A stretch of DNA of 37,213 bases from Burkholderiaceae bacterium (GTDB lineage: Bacteria; Pseudomonadota; Gammaproteobacteria; Burkholderiales; Burkholderiaceae_D). This document shows, in pieces, positions 15,677 through 23,992 of this stretch. The notes under the pieces are model-generated. The model made no database searches, was not told the DNA's origin, and saw only the letters and a list, made by a program, of their open reading frames with translations. Location: positions 1 through 37,213 of the forward strand of contig JAOAUN010000058.1 in assembly GCA_030157545.1 (NCBI GenBank), given 5' to 3'. Positions within the stretch are counted from its first letter, which is position 1. Each line of letters begins with the position of its first letter. A program made the translations under genes and the position numbers.

Positions 15677-17737
15677 ATGAGCAGTCATCTGTCCACACCC
15701 AAGCTGGTCGATGCAGCACAACATTTTCAAAAAAAGCTGCAGCTGATTATTGAAAACGACATTAATGGCGTGCTGGTCTTGTGCAGTGAAGGCCTGATCC
15801 AGTTTGCGAATCCGGCTGCTGCAAAAATGTTCGGGCGCAGCGTGCAAGAACTGATAGGGGAAAGCTTCGGCCTGCCAATACTGATCGACAAAGTCACGCA
15901 GATTGAAGTGCTGCGAAAAGGTCACCCTTGTCCGGTCGAAATGCGGATTACGCCCATCACCTGGCCAGATGAACCGGCATTGCTGGTATCACTCCACGAC
16001 CTGTCGGAACGTATCAAATTCGAGCAGGAACTTGCGTATCGCGCCACCCATGATGCCTTGACCGATTTGCCGGGCCAAAGCCTGCTGCTGGAGGCGCTGA
16101 CGCAAGCGATCTATGCGGCGCAACGCGCCGGCACGCATATCGCGATGATGGTAATCCGACTCAACCGGCTCGCGCTGCTGAACGCCAGCCTCGGTCATGC
16201 CGCCACTGATGCGCTGCAGATCGAAATCGCTCGCCGCCTGCAAAATTTGCAGCCGCTGGCTCACACGGTGGCCCGCATTCAGAATGAAGAACTGGTCTAT
16301 GTGATGGATGGCTTGTCGGCTGACAGCTCCATCACGCGCCTGACCGGCATCCTGATACAGGTGCTGACTGCTGATTTCGATTGGCAAGGAACACCGCTCA
16401 GTATCGAGCCCTGCATTGGCATCAGCATGTATCCGAAAGATGCACAGGATGCGGCATCTTTGCTGCAGTCTGCCGAGATCGCGCTGTATCAGTCCAGGCA
16501 ATCAGGGCGTGGCGGCTTTGTGCTGGCCTCCCCCGAACTCAACGAGCAGGCGCAACGGCGCGTAGCCAACGAGGCGGCACTGCGGCACGGGCTGGCGAAT
16601 GGCGAGATGGAGATGTTTTATCAACCGCGCGTATCCCTCGCCACTGGCCTCATCTCAGGCGCGGAAGCCTTGATACGCTGGCGCGATCCCGGGCGCGGCC
16701 TGGTCTCGCCGAAAGAATTTATTCCGCTGGCAGAGGAAACCGGCTTGATTATTCCGCTGACTGAGTGGGTGCTCAATAACGTGTGCCAGCAGCAGAAAGC
16801 CTGGCTGAATTCTGGCGTTGGCGCCATCCCCGTTTCGGTTAATTTATGCGCCGATCATTTTCGCGACGAAAAAATTCTGGACACGCTACGTGCGGCGTTG
16901 GATAAAAGCGGCTTGCCCCCCGAGTTACTGGAAGTAGAAATCACGGAAACGATTGCGATGGAAAATGCCGCGCAAACTATCGAGCAACTTAAAAAAATAC
17001 GCGAACTCGGCGTGATGATTGCGCTTGATGATTTCGGCACCGGCTATTCGTCCTTGTCCTATCTGGAGCGCTTTCCCATCGATATTTTGAAGGTCGATAT
17101 TTCATTCGTACAGGGCGTTATCGATAGCCCTGACGATGCAGCGATCACAACTGCCATCATCGCCATGGCGCATCAGCTCGGCTATGAAGTCGTCGCCGAA
17201 GGTGTCGAGCGCGAAGATCAACGCCAGTTCCTGCAACGGCATCATTGCGAAGAGGGTCAGGGCTATTTGTTTGCCAAGCCGCTGCCGGCAGCCGAATTCG
17301 GGCAGCTGCTACAGACCCGCTGGCGTTATCCGGGTCAACCTGCCAGCGAACCTATAGCGAACCAGCCTATTCGACTGGCCTTGCTGGACTCGCAGGTACA
17401 ACGGCGTCATCAGGTACAAAAATTTTTGCACCAAGGCGGCTTTGAAGTGGTGGCCTGTGCGGTCTGGCACGAAGTGGAAAGCTGCCTGTCAGACCCGAGC
17501 GTTTCCATGCTGTTGATGCATGATGAAACCCTGCCGCATGAAAAGCTGGCGCTGGTCGCGCTGGCGACCACTTATCCGGCATTGGCCCGTGTGATGCTGG
17601 CAGCCCCTGCTTCCGTCACCGCTCGCGATGCAGCTGATGAAGGCAGCATTACGCATGTTTTGAGCACGGCAATGCCGCCACAGCGGCAATTGAATTATCT
17701 GCGCAAGCTCGCCGCTGAGGCCGGAGCTGCCAAATGA
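15677..17737 (+). CDS. PAS-degenerate GGDEF-EAL-receiver-like cyclic-di-GMP phosphodiesterase
   Basis: This 686-residue protein comprises a PAS domain (about 15-115), a GGDEF domain (about 120-285), an EAL domain (about 295-545) and a receiver-like domain (about 563-682). The cyclase signature is QNEEL at 202-206 in place of GGDEF, and the metal-binding Asp is lost too, so cyclase activity is very unlikely. The EAL domain keeps EAL (330-332), Asn in SVNLC, EVEITET, DDFGTGYSS (451-459), Lys in LKVD and EGVE, so phosphodiesterase activity is expected. The terminal receiver keeps an Asp (HDETLP) but lacks the conserved Lys. An AAGGGA site precedes the ATG. Its stop overlaps the cheR start (ATGA). 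It is the probable output enzyme of the cluster. Confidence 0.92.
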   Translation: MSSHLSTPKLVDAAQHFQKKLQLIIENDINGVLVLCSEGLIQFANPAAAKMFGRSVQELIGESFGLPILIDKVTQIEVLRKGHPCPVEMRITPITWPDEPALLVSLHDLSERIKFEQELAYRATHDALTDLPGQSLLLEALTQAIYAAQRAGTHIAMMVIRLNRLALLNASLGHAATDALQIEIARRLQNLQPLAHTVARIQNEELVYVMDGLSADSSITRLTGILIQVLTADFDWQGTPLSIEPCIGISMYPKDAQDAASLLQSAEIALYQSRQSGRGGFVLASPELNEQAQRRVANEAALRHGLANGEMEMFYQPRVSLATGLISGAEALIRWRDPGRGLVSPKEFIPLAEETGLIIPLTEWVLNNVCQQQKAWLNSGVGAIPVSVNLCADHFRDEKILDTLRAALDKSGLPPELLEVEITETIAMENAAQTIEQLKKIRELGVMIALDDFGTGYSSLSYLERFPIDILKVDISFVQGVIDSPDDAAITTAIIAMAHQLGYEVVAEGVEREDQRQFLQRHHCEEGQGYLFAKPLPAAEFGQLLQTRWRYPGQPASEPIANQPIRLALLDSQVQRRHQVQKFLHQGGFEVVACAVWHEVESCLSDPSVSMLLMHDETLPHEKLALVALATTYPALARVMLAAPASVTARDAADEGSITHVLSTAMPPQRQLNYLRKLAAEAGAAK

Positions 17738-19083
17738 AAAACCAGATAGCCGACCATGAACTGCTTGAACGCCTGTCGGCATTCACAGGGATACGATTTC
17801 ATGACAGCGACCAGGAACGCTTGCGCGCCGTACTGGCTGAGCGCGAGCGTGCTACGCACATGCATGGCAACGATCAATACATGCGTGCATTGGAACAAGA
17901 GGAGGCCATCGATCTCGCCGAGCGGCATGCACTGGCTTCGGCATTGATCCCGCTCGAGAGTTTTTTCTTTCGCGATGCAGGGCAAGTCGCGCTGATGCGC
18001 AACTACCTGCTACCGGAACGCATACGCGAACGTGCTGCCAGCCGCATCTTGCGCATCTGGAGCGCTGGCTGCTCCACTGGCGAAGAAGCCTATACGCTGG
18101 CCATGCTGGTGAGCGATCTGCTGCCATCGACGGCGGGCTGGAACATCAGCATACTGGCCACGGATATCAACCGGCAGGCATTGCAACGCGCACGTGCCGG
18201 CATCTATAACAACTGGTCTTTCCGCGGCGTGCCGGACCAGGTTCGCCTGCGCTATTTTCAGCATGAACATGGCAATTGGAAAATAGCGCAGAATTTGCGC
18301 GACATGGTGAATTTTGCCGAAGATGATTTGCTAGGCGAAGCGACACCTGGCATCGCCAGCGGCGACTTTGACCTGATCGTGTGCCGCAATGTGCTGATGT
18401 ATTACCGCGATGATGTTTTGCCAACGGTGGTCGGCAAACTCACGCGCGCTTTAACGCCGGCAGGATTTTTACTGGTTGGTCATAACGAACTCTCGACCTG
18501 CAGCTACCCGGCCCTGTCGCGCCAGACTTTTCCGGAGTCGGCAGTTTTCAGTCGCGCACCACCATTGGTACAAGCTGCCAAAGTGGATTCACCCCAGCCG
18601 AAGAAAACGCTAGCAAGGCTTGCAGCCCGCAGCACAGAAAAACCTGCACCGCACCGCGCACCCGACCCTGCGTCCAGTGCGGATGACGCTCTGCATCAGG
18701 CCTGGTTACTGGCAGACGCGGGAGCGCTCGAACAGGCCGCTTCTATTTGCGAAAAATTGATTCTACGCGTGCCACTACAAGCCGGTACGTATTACCTGCA
18801 AGCGCATCTGGCCCAGGAACAGGGTGACTGGCAACGCGCGCGCGTCTTACTCAAGCGCGTGATCTATCTGGATCCTGCATTCGTCATGGCCTATTTCGAT
18901 TTGTCGGCACTCTGCACGCTGGAAGGTGATGCATTGAAAGCCTCGCGCCTGCATCAGGTGGCGACCAGTTTGCTGGAAAAGCTGTCGCCTTCCACCGCAC
19001 TATCGCCGCGTACCGACAACACTGCAGGCGAATTACTGGCTGCCATTAGGGGACAGCATAAGTCATCCGTCAGCTACTCATGA
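17734..19083 (+). CDS. cheR: CheR methyltransferase with C-terminal TPR region (WspC-like)
   Basis: This 449-residue protein methylates receptor glutamates using S-adenosylmethionine. The N-terminal helical domain ends in ESFFFRD (75-81). The SAM-binding motif is SAGCSTGEEAYTLAM (from about 110), followed by ATDIN and CRNVLMYY. A Pro/Ala-rich linker (about 285-325) leads to about 100 residues of tetratricopeptide-like helices (YLQAHLAQEQGDWQRA, then YFDLSALCTLEGD). CheR-TPR fusions are typical of Wsp and other alternative chemosensory systems. The start overlaps the previous stop (ATGA). Together with CheB it completes adaptation for the single receptor encoded next. Confidence 0.93.
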   Translation: MKNQIADHELLERLSAFTGIRFHDSDQERLRAVLAERERATHMHGNDQYMRALEQEEAIDLAERHALASALIPLESFFFRDAGQVALMRNYLLPERIRERAASRILRIWSAGCSTGEEAYTLAMLVSDLLPSTAGWNISILATDINRQALQRARAGIYNNWSFRGVPDQVRLRYFQHEHGNWKIAQNLRDMVNFAEDDLLGEATPGIASGDFDLIVCRNVLMYYRDDVLPTVVGKLTRALTPAGFLLVGHNELSTCSYPALSRQTFPESAVFSRAPPLVQAAKVDSPQPKKTLARLAARSTEKPAPHRAPDPASSADDALHQAWLLADAGALEQAASICEKLILRVPLQAGTYYLQAHLAQEQGDWQRARVLLKRVIYLDPAFVMAYFDLSALCTLEGDALKASRLHQVATSLLEKLSPSTALSPRTDNTAGELLAAIRGQHKSSVSYS

Positions 19084-19142
19084 AATCACCCATGAAATGA
19101 GCGGACATTCGCAGCGTAACGGCAAATTGAGGGAGAAGCATC

Positions 19143-20627
19143 ATGCATGAAGAAATTCTGGCAGAACGTACCCGACCCCGCTTTGGTCGGCTTAGCCCTG
19201 TCATCATCGCGGGCTTCATGGTGATGCTGGTAGTGAGCATCACCATTACTGGCGTGGCAAAGTATGGCAATGGCGTTCAGCTTGCTGCGAATTCCTTCGT
19301 CATTGATACCAACCAGCGCATTACCAAGCTGAATCAGATTGAAGCATTGCTGTACATGGCAGAAAGTGACCAGCGCGGCTTCCTTATTTCCGAAAAAGAG
19401 ATGTACGCCATTGGATTCAAAGATAACATCGAGAACCTCAAGCGTATCTTGATGGAATTCAAGTCTACCCAGAAATACAATGCAGAACAGATAGCGATCT
19501 TCAGTGAATTTGAAAAGCGTATCCAGACCAAAGTTGAACTGACGCTCAAGGTGATGGATTTGGTGCGAAACAAAAAACGGGCGGAAGCCATCGCTATTGT
19601 TTCAGCTGGCAAGGGACGGGAGTTGACTGAAAGAAGCAGAATGGTACTGGTTGAAATCATTGCAATGGAAGAGCAACTTCTGAAGCAACATCAGCAGGAA
19701 GCCGCGCAGGCGACACAAATCCTGGAGTGGATTTATATGGGCGGCATACTGATTGCCATCCTCATGACCGGGGCCGGCATCTATTTCATTACACGGGTAG
19801 TCGCCGGCCGTATCCGCACTGAGATCGTGACTTTCAGTGCATCTTCTTCTGAAATCTCGGCTGCCGTAAGTGAACATGAACGGGTGGTCGGGCAGCAAGC
19901 CGCTGCCGTTGCCCAGACCACGGCCACGATGGAAGAACTGGGCGTCTCTGCCGGACAGAGTTCGCAACAGGCTGAGTCGGCATCGAACGCCGCGCGCGAA
20001 GCGCAAACCCTGACTGACGCTGGCTTGCATCTGGCCAGTCAGGCCGAAGACGGCATGACGCGCATGAAAGACAAAGTCGATGCCGTCGCTGACCAGATAT
20101 TGCGCCTGTCAGAGCAAGCCGGTCAGATCGGATCGATTGCGAATCTGGTCAGCGATCTGGCGAGCCAGACCAATATGCTCGCACTGAACGCGGCGGTGGA
20201 AGCAGCGCGCGCCGGCGAACAAGGCAAGGGCTTTGCCGTGGTAGCGGCTGAGGTTCGACAGCTGGCGGAACAAAGTAAAAAATCAGCCGAGCGCGCCAAT
20301 GCACTGGTGATTGAAATTCAAAAAGCGACTAACGCAGCGGTGATGGTGACAGAAGCCGGCACCATGACAGTCAATGAAGTCTCCGTGATTGCACAGCAGA
20401 CCGGGCAAACCTTTACCAATCTGGCCGGGATAGCGACGGGCGTGTATGAAAATGCGCAGCAGGTTTTACTCAACAGTCAGGAGCAGGTGCGCTCGATCCG
20501 GCAAGTCGCCGAAGCGATGCGTAGTCTGTCGAGCGGCTCATCCGAGATGGCGGCCAGTACCGCGCAAACTAAGGTTGGGATGCAACGCCTGACCGGCGTG
20601 GCGCAGTCGATTAAGGCCATGCTCTGA
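19143..20627 (+). CDS. Methyl-accepting chemoreceptor with CHASE3-like sensor
   Basis: This 494-residue receptor has membrane segment 1 at about 19-38, a periplasmic helical CHASE3-like domain (DQRGFLI at 76-82) to about 193, and membrane segment 2 at about 196-217. The cytoplasmic coiled coil is short, and its hairpin tip carries the receptor signature [18 protein letters not shown] and [15 protein letters not shown]. No convincing HAMP domain lies between membrane segment 2 and the signalling coil. There is no C-terminal CheR-binding pentapeptide; the protein ends SIKAML. A GAGGGAGA ribosome-binding site precedes the ATG. It is the last gene of the cluster, 59 bases after cheR. The ligand is unknown; CHASE3 domains often sense mechanical or envelope cues. 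Confidence 0.92.
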   Translation: MHEEILAERTRPRFGRLSPVIIAGFMVMLVVSITITGVAKYGNGVQLAANSFVIDTNQRITKLNQIEALLYMAESDQRGFLISEKEMYAIGFKDNIENLKRILMEFKSTQKYNAEQIAIFSEFEKRIQTKVELTLKVMDLVRNKKRAEAIAIVSAGKGRELTERSRMVLVEIIAMEEQLLKQHQQEAAQATQILEWIYMGGILIAILMTGAGIYFITRVVAGRIRTEIVTFSASSSEISAAVSEHERVVGQQAAAVAQTTATMEELGVSAGQSSQQAESASNAAREAQTLTDAGLHLASQAEDGMTRMKDKVDAVADQILRLSEQAGQIGSIANLVSDLASQTNMLALNAAVEAARAGEQGKGFAVVAAEVRQLAEQSKKSAERANALVIEIQKATNAAVMVTEAGTMTVNEVSVIAQQTGQTFTNLAGIATGVYENAQQVLLNSQEQVRSIRQVAEAMRSLSSGSSEMAASTAQTKVGMQRLTGVAQSIKAML

Positions 20628-20664
20628 CAGACATACGCGGCAAAGTTTGGCAATCAATTAGAAT

Positions 20665-20690
20665 CGTGCCTTCCAGACTTTTCAGGCACG
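20665..20690 (+). terminator. Hairpin after the chemosensory cluster, possible terminator
   Basis: Perfect 7-base arms CGTGCCT (20665-20671) and AGGCACG (20684-20690) enclose a 12-base loop and are followed by only three T residues before the start of the next gene at 20697. It lies 38 bases after the receptor stop. It could be a weak intrinsic terminator or a leader hairpin of the DUF4442 gene. The short T-run keeps confidence low. Confidence 0.35.
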
Positions 20691-20696
20691 TTTCCA

Positions 20697-21158
20697 ATGA
20701 ACGCCAGGCTACTGCGCTTTGCCATGAACATGTGGGGCCCTTTTGTGGCTTCCGGCATTCATGTCACACACATCTCACCCGACTATCGCGAGGCCAAAGT
20801 ACGCCTGCGGCTGGGCTTATGGAACCGCAATTCTGTCGGCGTGCATTTTGGCGGCAGCCTGTTTGCGATGACGGATCCGTTTTTTATGGTGATGGTGCAG
20901 CACAATCTGGGACGGGAATACCGGGTGTGGGATCAGGCAGCAAAGATTGACTTTATCAAGCCCGGCACTGGCAAAGTGATGGCACATTTCACGCTGCATG
21001 CGCATGAACTTGACGAGCTCAGGCAAGCAGCCGTAAATGGCGCTAAGGTCTTGCGCGATTTTACTGTCGAAGTAAAGGACGAGCAGGGGGACATCGTAGC
21101 GCGCATCTGCAAGACGCTGTATGTCCGGCTGAAAGAAAGAACGCGCCCCCAAGACTAG
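20697..21158 (+). CDS. DUF4442 hotdog-fold thioesterase-like protein
   Basis: This 153-residue protein matches DUF4442, a hotdog-fold family related to acyl-CoA thioesterases of the YiiD type. Visible features are the N-terminal MWGPFVASGIHV, the LRLGLWNRNSVGVHFGGSLFAMTDP helix region (given here as its key stretches LGLWNRN and HFGGSLFAMTDP), and IDFIKPGTGKV. These proteins usually have an Asn- or Glu-containing active-site helix, and HFGGSLFAM fits this. The exact substrate is unknown. It starts 69 bases after the receptor gene and converges with bactofilin. Confidence 0.82.
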   Translation: MNARLLRFAMNMWGPFVASGIHVTHISPDYREAKVRLRLGLWNRNSVGVHFGGSLFAMTDPFFMVMVQHNLGREYRVWDQAAKIDFIKPGTGKVMAHFTLHAHELDELRQAAVNGAKVLRDFTVEVKDEQGDIVARICKTLYVRLKERTRPQD

Positions 21159-21176
21159 AGACGCGCTGCCAGACCT

Positions 21177-21569
21177 TTATTCAGCAGAGCCTTTGGCTAC
21201 GTCGGCTGACTCTGGTTTTTGATAACTTGGCGCACGACCGTCCTTGACCTTGAGGATATTGCCTTGCAAGGAACCGCCTTTTTTGATTTCGAGATCGGCA
21301 TAGGTAATCGAACCGGATATCGTGCCCGCGGATTCAATCACTAAGGTTTTGTTCGCCACAGTAGTATCGGTCAGCTCACCGCCGACGCGCACGTGGTTCG
21401 CGGTCGTTTTGCCCTTCACGGCACCATTGGTCGTAATGAAAATGGTGTCAGCCGTAATGGCGCCTTCGATCTTGCCGTCGATGGTTGCGAGGCCAGGCAC
21501 TTTCATTGTGCCATTCATAAAAACGCCTTCACCTACTAACAAGGTACCTGCTGGGTTCGACTCTGCCAT
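21177..21569 (-). CDS. Bactofilin (polymer-forming cytoskeletal protein)
   Basis: This 130-residue protein has the bactofilin right-handed beta-helix core (about 8-108), built from short Gly-spaced beta turns (LLVGEGVFMNGTM, IDGKIEGAI, GAVKGKT, GTISGSITYADLEIKKGG). Flexible tails flank the core, and there is no membrane segment. Bactofilins self-assemble without nucleotide into filaments that position cell-wall enzymes or polar structures. It is a single-gene unit converging with DUF4442. An inverted repeat lies just upstream at 21588-21614. Confidence 0.9.
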   Translation of the reverse strand: MAESNPAGTLLVGEGVFMNGTMKVPGLATIDGKIEGAITADTIFITTNGAVKGKTTANHVRVGGELTDTTVANKTLVIESAGTISGSITYADLEIKKGGSLQGNILKVKDGRAPSYQKPESADVAKGSAE

Positions 21570-21587
21570 GATATTTTATGTGTGAAT

Positions 21588-21614
21588 TTGTATGAAAACA
21601 CGTTCATCATACAA
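21588..21614. promoter_or_regulatory. Inverted repeat between bactofilin and P-loop kinase genes
   Basis: Arms TTGTATGA (21588-21595) and TCATACAA (21607-21614) are perfect inverted complements separated by 11 bases. The repeat lies 19 bases upstream of the bactofilin start and 67 bases upstream of the divergent P-loop kinase start. It could be an operator shared by the divergent genes or a leader hairpin. No cognate regulator is adjacent. Confidence 0.33.
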
Positions 21615-21680
21615 GCTTATTACAGCAAATACAGCATCATGCTTTTTTGAAAAGCCCATTTTGATTTAACAGACCTCTTC

Positions 21681-22265
21681 ATGCTCTCCTCTGCACCTCG
21701 TCTGATTCTGTTCGCCGGTCATGCTGGCACCGGCAAAACCTCGCTGGCAAAAAAAGCTTTGCCTCGGATTGCAGAGCGCACTGGCAAGGATTTTTTCTTC
21801 CTCGACAAAGACACGGCATATGGTGCGTTCAGCTCGCACATGATGGGTCTGCTGACAGGTGACCCGCAAGACCGCGACAGCCCCGCCTATCTTGCGCATA
21901 TACGCGATCAGGAATATGCAGGGCTGATTGATATCGTGCGCGAAAATCTGGCATTGGGCGTGAGCGTGATTCTGGTTGGCCCTTTCACGCGCGAGATCAT
22001 GTCAGGCAAATTTTTTCAACCTGAATTGCTCGGATTGCCAGCGACAACAGCGTGCCGCATTGCATGGATAGACTTGGCCAGTGAGGAAGCGAAGCGGCGC
22101 ATCATGCATCGCGCCGACCCGCGCGATGCATGGAAACTCGCGCACTGGGAAAGCTATTTACAGCGGCGGGTGGAGCCGCCAGTCCACCGCCACTTGCATC
22201 GCTTCGACAATTTCCAATTCGATCAGCAGGCGTTCGACGCGCTGCTGGCCGATCTGACCAACTGA
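21681..22265 (+). CDS. P-loop kinase-like ATPase (AAA family)
   Basis: This 194-residue protein has a Walker A loop, GHAGTGKT (13-20), followed by an LDKDTAYGAF stretch as in shikimate/gluconate-type and zeta-toxin-like small kinases. A hydrophobic VSVILVGPFTRE strand and a basic lid segment, EEAKRRIMHRADPRD, follow. The fold and lid suggest phosphoryl transfer to a small molecule. The substrate cannot be named. There is no antitoxin-like partner, so a zeta-type toxin role is not supported. It converges with, and directly abuts, the serine hydrolase gene. Confidence 0.75.
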   Translation: MLSSAPRLILFAGHAGTGKTSLAKKALPRIAERTGKDFFFLDKDTAYGAFSSHMMGLLTGDPQDRDSPAYLAHIRDQEYAGLIDIVRENLALGVSVILVGPFTREIMSGKFFQPELLGLPATTACRIAWIDLASEEAKRRIMHRADPRDAWKLAHWESYLQRRVEPPVHRHLHRFDNFQFDQQAFDALLADLTN

Positions 22266-23594
22266 CTATTCGATAGCCTGATAGACCAGCTGCTTAATCA
22301 TGCGGCGGTAGTACTGACGAATCGCGCCCGGCGTTTGCGTCATCAAAATGCCGATCAGCTGCTCTTTCGGATCAACCCAGAAAAAGGTGCCGCCCAGACC
22401 GGCCCATGCATAGTCGCCTTCGGAACCGGGCACACTCGCCAGGCCCGCACCCTGGCGCACCATGAAGCCGAGGCCGAAGGTATAGCCCTGCACGCCCATC
22501 AGCAACTCACCCGGCTGCACGGGCGTAGCGACCTTGGGACCAAGCTGGTCCGAGGTCATCAGCGCAATCGTGGTACGGCTCAGGTAGCGCTTGCCATCGA
22601 GCGTGCCGCCATTCAGCAGCATCTGGCAAAAGCGCAGATAGTCGTCAGCCGTGGTGGCAAGGCCTGCACCGCCCGATTCATTTCCCATTGGCTTGGTCAG
22701 GTCCAGCACCTTGGCCATGGGGCCGCCTGTCAGCGGCTCAATCAGCAGTGGCTCGGCAATGCGCGCAACTTTGGAAGCTGGCACCACGAAGCTGGTGTCT
22801 TTCATGCCCAGCGGCTGGATCAGTTTTTCATTCAACAGCACGCTCAGGGGTTTGTTCGTCACCACTTCCAGCACCCGTCCGAGCATGTCCGTCGACAAGC
22901 TGTATTCCCATGTGCTGCCGGGCTGCCACTGCAAAGGCGCTTTAGAGAACGCATCGACCTGCTGCGCTGGCGTCAGCGTAATCCATTTGGCCGGAATGTC
23001 GGTCGCAAACAGGCCGGCTTCCTGATAGGCCTTGCGCATGCTGTCGAAGCGGGTGAATTCGGGATAGGTCAGGCCGGACGTATGACGCAGCAGATCCTGA
23101 ATGGTAATGGCACGGTTCGCAGCTACCGTTGCACCGCTTGCGTCGGCGGGGTTGGCCATGACCTGCATCTTGCCCATCGCCGGCAAATATTTGGAGACCG
23201 GATCGGCCAGCTGCAGTTTGCCTTCTTCGGCCAGCATCATCGTGACAACAGACACCAGCGGCTTGGTCATCGAGTAAGCGCGGAAGATTGCATCGCGCTG
23301 CAAAGGCTTGCCGGCGGCTTTGTCTTGATAACCGATGGTGTCAGCGTAAGAAATCACGCCCTTGCGCGCCACCAGCACGACAGCGCCCGGCATGCGGTCG
23401 GTGTTGATCTCCGACTGAATGACGTCTCGGATGCGCGCCAGCCTTGCTGGTGACAGTCCCTGAGCCTGCGGTGCGCCGCTTTGCAGGTCAGCGCTGTAGG
23501 CGGGAGTGGTTGCGCCAACGGATAGAAAGAGCGCAACTAACAAGCTTGCGGACAGACGCGCGGGTTGGCGGTGGAACGGAATGGATGGGGGCAT
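22266..23594 (-). CDS. Secreted serine hydrolase of the beta-lactamase/class C esterase family
   Basis: This 442-residue protein begins with a signal peptide (about residues 1-35, ending AYSA). The nucleophile motif is Ser108-Met-Thr-Lys111 (AYSMTK). The Tyr of the second motif is in TWEYSLSTDML, and the third motif region is near the C-terminus (GLGGTFFWVDP). This is the pattern of EstB-type esterases and family VIII lipolytic enzymes rather than of a true AmpC lactamase, which would have YAN and KTG. It probably hydrolyses an ester, amide or D-peptide in the periplasm. The gene stands alone on the minus strand with a GGAG site before its ATG. Confidence 0.88.
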   Translation of the reverse strand: MPPSIPFHRQPARLSASLLVALFLSVGATTPAYSADLQSGAPQAQGLSPARLARIRDVIQSEINTDRMPGAVVLVARKGVISYADTIGYQDKAAGKPLQRDAIFRAYSMTKPLVSVVTMMLAEEGKLQLADPVSKYLPAMGKMQVMANPADASGATVAANRAITIQDLLRHTSGLTYPEFTRFDSMRKAYQEAGLFATDIPAKWITLTPAQQVDAFSKAPLQWQPGSTWEYSLSTDMLGRVLEVVTNKPLSVLLNEKLIQPLGMKDTSFVVPASKVARIAEPLLIEPLTGGPMAKVLDLTKPMGNESGGAGLATTADDYLRFCQMLLNGGTLDGKRYLSRTTIALMTSDQLGPKVATPVQPGELLMGVQGYTFGLGFMVRQGAGLASVPGSEGDYAWAGLGGTFFWVDPKEQLIGILMTQTPGAIRQYYRRMIKQLVYQAIE

Positions 23595-23677
23595 GCTGGT
23601 CTCCTTTTATTTTGCAGACATTCTATTGGGGAAAACATGGATTCTGTTGCGTCCATCAAAAAGTAAAGTCTGATGCA

Positions 23678-23706
23678 TTGGCAAATATCGCAATTGGCGC
23701 TATATT
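23678..23706 (+). promoter_or_regulatory. Sigma-70 promoter of the toxin-antitoxin operon
   Basis: TTGGCA at 23678-23683 and TATATT at 23701-23706 are separated by exactly 17 bases, close to the consensus in both boxes. Transcription would start near 23713, about 28 bases before the antitoxin ATG. The ATG is preceded by a strong AGGGGG ribosome-binding site (23729-23735). Confidence 0.6.
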
Positions 23707-23729
23707 TAGCATCATATTTAAAGCCAATT
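23692..23729. promoter_or_regulatory. Inverted repeat over the toxin-antitoxin promoter, candidate autorepression operator
   Basis: AATTGGC (23692-23698) and GCCAATT (23723-23729) are exact inverted complements flanking the -10 box and start site. ATATTTA also occurs twice inside. An antitoxin dimer of the Phd/YefM type typically binds such a site to repress its own operon, with the toxin tuning affinity. This placement fits that model. Confidence 0.5.
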
Positions 23730-23740
23730 AGGGGGACATC

Positions 23741-23992
23741 ATGGAACGTGTCAGCGCAGACCTTAGTGTCAGCATGTCAGAGTTCAAACGAAATCCGACA
23801 CAGATAAAGCGGGAAGCAGGCATGCGTCCGATCGCCGTTCTAAACCATAACAAACCTGCTTTCTATTTACTGGATCCAGAGCTGTACGAAGCAATGCTTG
23901 AGAAACTGGATGACATTTCTTTGGCAGAGCTTGTCAATGAGCGCTTAAAACTCATAGAGCAAGCGATTGAGGTTGATATTGAAAAAATCTAA
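23741..23992 (+). CDS. Type II antitoxin of the Phd/YefM (StbD-like) family
   Basis: This 83-residue protein has an N-terminal DNA-binding region with VSMSEFKRNPTQI, the typical start of Phd/YefM and StbD antitoxins. PIAVLNHNKPAFYLLDPE follows, then an acidic, probably disordered C-terminal helix (LAELVNERLKLIEQAIE) that would wrap the toxin. It is encoded immediately before the RelE-like toxin and overlaps it. A promoter and an inverted repeat lie directly upstream. Confidence 0.9.
   Translation: MERVSADLSVSMSEFKRNPTQIKREAGMRPIAVLNHNKPAFYLLDPELYEAMLEKLDDISLAELVNERLKLIEQAIEVDIEKI

Noticed and set aside
21681..22265. P-loop kinase as a zeta-type toxin
   Set aside because: No antitoxin-like gene is adjacent and the motif set fits generic small-molecule kinases equally well.
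22335..23453. Long 372-codon plus-strand frame opposite the serine hydrolase gene
   Set aside because: It is the antisense shadow of a clearly real signal-peptide/SxxK hydrolase gene; its translation is His/Gln/Arg-rich with no family pattern.
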